Assembly: GCF_032118995.1 (NCBI RefSeq)
Contig: NC_092661.1
Span: forward strand, 2,544,501-2,608,500
Reading direction: 5' to 3'
DNA from: Asterias amurensis
Taxonomy: Eukaryota > Echinodermata > Asteroidea > Forcipulatida > Asteriidae
Length of the DNA stretch: 64,000 nucleotides
In this document: positions 58,770 through 64,000 of the stretch, one piece after another
Layout of the letters: every line of letters begins with the position of its first letter
Position numbering within the stretch: the stretch's first letter is position 1
The notes under the pieces: generated by a model
Told to the model about the DNA's origin: nothing
The model's input: the letters and a program-made list of their open reading frames with translations, nothing else
The model's database searches: none
Translations under genes and position numbers: made by a program

Positions 58770-58990
58770 TTTGCGCATTGTTGATTCGCTTTGCACTTCT
58801 TGTCGATTCTCTTTGCGCATTATTGATTATGTTTGCGCATTCATGGTTCCCTTTGTGCATTGATGGTTCTCTTTGTGTATTGTTGATTCTCTTTGCGCAT
58901 TATTGATTATGTTTGCGCATTGATGGTCCCCCTTGCAATTTTATGGTTCTCTTTGCGCATTGTTGATTCTCTCTTGGCCCATTGTTGATT
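58770..58990 (+). repeat. Irregular tandem repeat, CTCTTTGCGCATTGTTGATT
   Basis: About eight degenerate units of roughly 24-30 bp with TTTGCGCATT and GGTTC/GATTC variants. Confidence 0.75.
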
Positions 58991-59620
58991 TGCACAGGAG
59001 AAAAAGAAACAAGGTTCCAGCTGTCCTATCCTTGGAATCAGTGTTTTTAATTAGTGCCCATCTCGCTTCATTACAACATAATGGCCAATTATTTTGTCAT
59101 CGCCTAATTAAAAGTTTCTAGAGTGTCTGGTATTGGATTCATGACAATGGAATTGGATTCAGACCATTATGACCATAATTACAGTAAACTCTCGTTTTAA
59201 AAGTCCTCATATAAAATGGCAAGAAAACATTTTGGCAGCGTTCGATAGTAAAGCATTTTGAGAAACTAATAACTTCGAAAGTTTTGCAATCTTTTGGTTT
59301 CAGATGCAATTTTCTCGAACATGACTTCACTTCAGAGGGAAATACTGCACAGAAGAAAAAATATTATAGTATGAACATATGGTGAACTTATTTCTGACTA
59401 ACAGAATCATAATCAGTAAACTTATTTCAGACTAACGTTAATTATGTATTCACCCTTAATATCCAATCCTTTATGATACCTTTGGATATAACAAAAAAAG
59501 CTACTTCTCCAATGACTCTTCAATATTCCGATTGCGTAAATTTTTTTTTTTCATTGGGAAAAGAACTTCTAGAAATGTGTGTTTGTTTGGGTTGAGGTTT
59601 GCAAAGTTCTGTTTGGAATG
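58991..59620. other. 3' flank of gene F
   Basis: 59225-59345 includes possible R1 remnants (CATTTTGAGAAAC, CTTCACTTCAGAGGGA). The DNA next to the stop codon (59580-59623) is homologous to the 3' UTR starts of C, D and E. No AATAAA is seen at the homologous site (AACAAA instead). Confidence 0.5.
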
Positions 59621-59623
59621 TAT

Positions 59624-61810
<2,187 letters not shown>

Positions 61811-61929
61811 GTTGATTAGGTTGTTTCAGCGATCCGACGAAAACAAAATTGTCGTGAAGAGTCAAAATCGTTACTGCCTTGATGAAGCCTGACGTTTTAA
61901 ATGGTTGTCTGAACAAAATACGACCTGAC

Positions 61930-61963
61930 TTTATATTCAGCCAAGGACGGTTTCCATGGTGAC
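61930..61963 (-). promoter_or_regulatory. TATA and perfect RFX X-box of gene F
   Basis: TATAAA (complement at 61930-61935) lies about 120 bp upstream of the ATG. Fourteen bp further upstream is GTTTCCATGGTGAC on the + strand (61950-61963), a 14/14 match to RYYNYYNNRRNRAC on either strand. RFX factors bind X-boxes in promoters of many ciliary genes. Confidence 0.7.
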
Positions 61964-62039
61964 AGAATCGACTGGTAGTGCTGGCAGATGTAGCCAATCA
62001 CAGCGTGGGGAATGATCAGCCGGTATTTATAATGATTAG

Positions 62040-62485
62040 GACCAACTTTCGTAAAGCTGTTAAGTAGAAAATACTGTTTGAAAAATGTCTGTGCTAAGCA
62101 AAAAATTAGCAGGCCACACCCGCGTCAACAATGTAAACTTTATGGAATGTTGGCTGATAACCTATTTTGCTCAGCAAGATTGTCCTTGGGTTGGCAGGTT
62201 TTTGTGCTGACAGGCTCTATGAAATAGGGCCCTGTACCCAATTTCATGACAGTGCTTATCACAAGCAAAGAATCATCGCTTACGGAAGCAGGCAATTCCG
62301 TGCTTACGTCAAGCGTATTTCACGGGTTACCAGGGAATTTTGGCTTCATAGGCTTGCGTACTCCATAAGTTACTAGGCATTCTACGCTTACAAGGCTTGC
62401 GCAGAATTTCAGCGCTTGCCGCGGCGGAGATAGTGATCGTAAGCGCAGAACTCAGCGGTAAGCAGAAACATGAAATTGGGCTAAA
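62040..62485. repeat. Repeat family R3, two copies back to back
   Basis: 62040-62230 carries AAGCAAAAAATTAGCAGG and a GGCTCTATGAAATAGGGCC end. 62230-62485 runs from CCCAATTTCATGACAGTGC to CATGAAATTGGGC, an inverted-end unit of about 255 bp with many CTTACG/GCGCAG motifs. Confidence 0.7.
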
Positions 62486-62741
62486 CCATTACAGAGCTCA
62501 ACGGCAACCATGGATCATTACAACGTCATGATAACAGACTTGTTGGCAATTTCACCACTCTCCTTGAGTTCGCTAATTAACGTCTATTCAACATCCATCG
62601 GTTAAAAAAAAACGTAAATATTTTTCATTTCGTATCGACCCTAGCTCATTACAACAAAAATATTGTCTGATAGTCATTATAGTTGTTTACGTGCGAAGTA
62701 GACATAGACATAGAGCCATCTTGGATGCCAGTCCCGTCCCC

Positions 62742-63125
62742 TTAAAGGCAGTGGACACTATTGGTAATTGTCACAGACTAGCCTTCACAGTTGGTGTATT
62801 CAAAATGCATAAAATAACAAACCTGTGAAAATTTGAGCTCAATCGGTCATCGAACTTGCGAGATATGAATGAAAGAAAAAACACCCTTGTCACACGAAGT
62901 TTTGTGCGTTTAGATGGTTGATTTCGAGACCTCAAGTTCTAAATCTGAGGTCTCGAAATCAAATTCGTGGAAAATTACTCGTTTCTCGAAAACTATGGCA
63001 CTTCAGAGGGTGCCGTTTATCACAATGTTTTATACCACCAACCTCTCCCCATTACTTGTCACCAAGAAAGGTTTTATGCTAATAATTATTTTGAGTAATT
63101 ACCAATAGTGTCCACTGCCTTTAAA
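62742..63125 (-). repeat. MITE R1, full-length, reverse orientation
   Basis: TTAAAGGCAGTGGACACTA at one end and GTGTCCACTGCCTTTAA at the other. All internal landmarks are present in reverse order. One of the best-preserved copies. Confidence 0.87.
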
Positions 63126-63127
63126 GA

Positions 63128-63470
63128 CCTTGGCCCAATTTCATGTCTCTGCTAACTGCCGAATTCTGCGATAGCCTTGAGCAAGTTCGGGTGTGACTAG
63201 ACTTGACTAGACCGACTAGACTAACCAGAAACATAGAGCACATGGAGATTGACTATATCGAACCATCCACTGGAAGATGGTCGACCATGGTCAATTCGAG
63301 AGCTACGTCACCGGCCGGCTCTGGTCAAGTCCAGTCACTCACCCGAACTTTCCTTGTTAGCGTAAAATTCCCCGCGAGCCCGTGGAATACGCTTGACGTA
63401 AGTTCATAACTCCTGCTTCCATAAGCGCTTATTCTTTGATTACGGTAAGCAGATCCATGATAATCGGACA
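63128..63470. repeat. R3 copy split by a hairpin
   Basis: CCCAATTTCATGTCTCTGCTA at the left and CATAAGCGCTTATTCTTTG, ACGGTAAGCAG at the right belong to R3. Between them is a hairpin (63185-63348) with ends GTTCGGGTG and CACCCGAAC. Confidence 0.6.
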
Positions 63471-63604
63471 AGGGCGCCCGTAAACCACCCCAACCCCGCC
63501 CCTGTAAAGGCATGTCAAAGCATGACTCGAAATTAACACTAGACGGCAGGCCCAACGAGGCCAGTGATTTTAGCCTGGGCCAGTAAAAATTCACAACCAA
63601 ACTT

Positions 63605-63785
63605 ACGACTGCCACTAGCTATCGGTCAACCTTTGTTCGTCCTAGATTGTAAGACACTGCTCTAGAATAGCAAGGGTCACGGGTTCGAATCCCACCAGAG
63701 TAATATGCCTATAATTTGTGTTTTCACAGGACTCGGGAAAGTACTAAGTATACAGTGCTTACAAACATCGGTGTGGGTAAACAAA
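63605..63785 (+). repeat. SINE-like element with Pol III B-box
   Basis: GGGTTCGAATCCCACC (63679-63694) is a tRNA-type T-arm with B-box. It is followed by ACAGGACTCGGGAAAGTAC, a tail of the kind seen in tRNA-derived SINEs. No complete anticodon arm can be folded, so it is not called as a tRNA gene. The 5' end is uncertain. Confidence 0.5.
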
Positions 63786-64000
63786 ATGTTTTAATAAACT
63801 CATGACCTGTGTCTGATGCAAATGTGTCCGCCATGCAATACTGTCCGCTCCGGACACTTTTGTATATGCAATCGTGTCAGGAGGGGCTATGCAGAAACCG
63901 TCCGGCGGACATGTACATGACTGTACATACCTACGTAATGCAGTACATATTTACGTGTCAAATTAATTATGATTGCAGCGACTACCGAAAGGCCGAACAT
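63786..64000. other. No feature recognised
   Basis: Short end of the window without supported gene or repeat. Confidence 0.5.

Noticed and set aside
63650-63710. tRNA gene
   Set aside because: Only the T-arm and B-box are convincing; no full cloverleaf or terminator, so a SINE is more likely.

Overview
This window looks like animal (metazoan) genomic DNA, most likely from an echinoderm and possibly a sea star. The evidence is GT-AG introns, TATA-box promoters, deuterostome-like alpha-tubulins and a dense load of short hairpin and TIR elements. The echinoderm call is an inference from the general look of the repeats, not a database match.

The only recognisable host genes are six alpha-tubulin genes, called A to F here. 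A (1133-4854), B (6165-11978) and C (39480-42019) are on the + strand. D (46303-49560), E (53592-55859) and F (59624-61810) are on the - strand. The cluster therefore converges between C and D. All six have a first coding exon consisting only of ATG and a 223-nt second exon. B to F have one 1130-nt last exon (451 aa). A alone keeps a further intron after codon 125 (453 aa), the position known from vertebrate alpha-tubulin genes. C and D are near-identical and share 3' UTRs. E and F share their promoter and 5' UTR. A is the most divergent, with an altered loop after Lys40 and a C-terminal Phe. F also ends in Phe and has a perfect RFX X-box next to its TATA box. A gene-less join at 50440-50900 of tubulin 3'-flank to tubulin 5'-flank looks like the scar of a deleted seventh copy.

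Between B and C (about 12-39 kb) lies repeat-rich DNA. It holds 105-bp arrays in inverted orientation, a duplicated block carrying interstitial TTAGGG-type repeats, and a 263-bp tandem unit with an exon-like open segment. Into that tandem array went a 3.6-kb TIR element with ACGTT-rich ends (22468-26092), which may carry a tiny three-exon gene, and a 3.15-kb foldback element (26514-29663). The foldback was itself hit by a 0.93-kb piggyBac-like MITE. A 30-bp minisatellite lies at 33.85-34.69 kb.

Small elements recur throughout: a ~385-bp MITE with TTAAAGGCAGTGGACAC ends (about 11 copies or fragments), a hairpin family with AAAGGAACACGTTGCCTTGG ends, and a hairpin family with TAGTCTTGG ends and perfect 9-bp target duplications. 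No rRNA gene, functional tRNA gene, CRISPR array, LTR element or Polinton was recognised.
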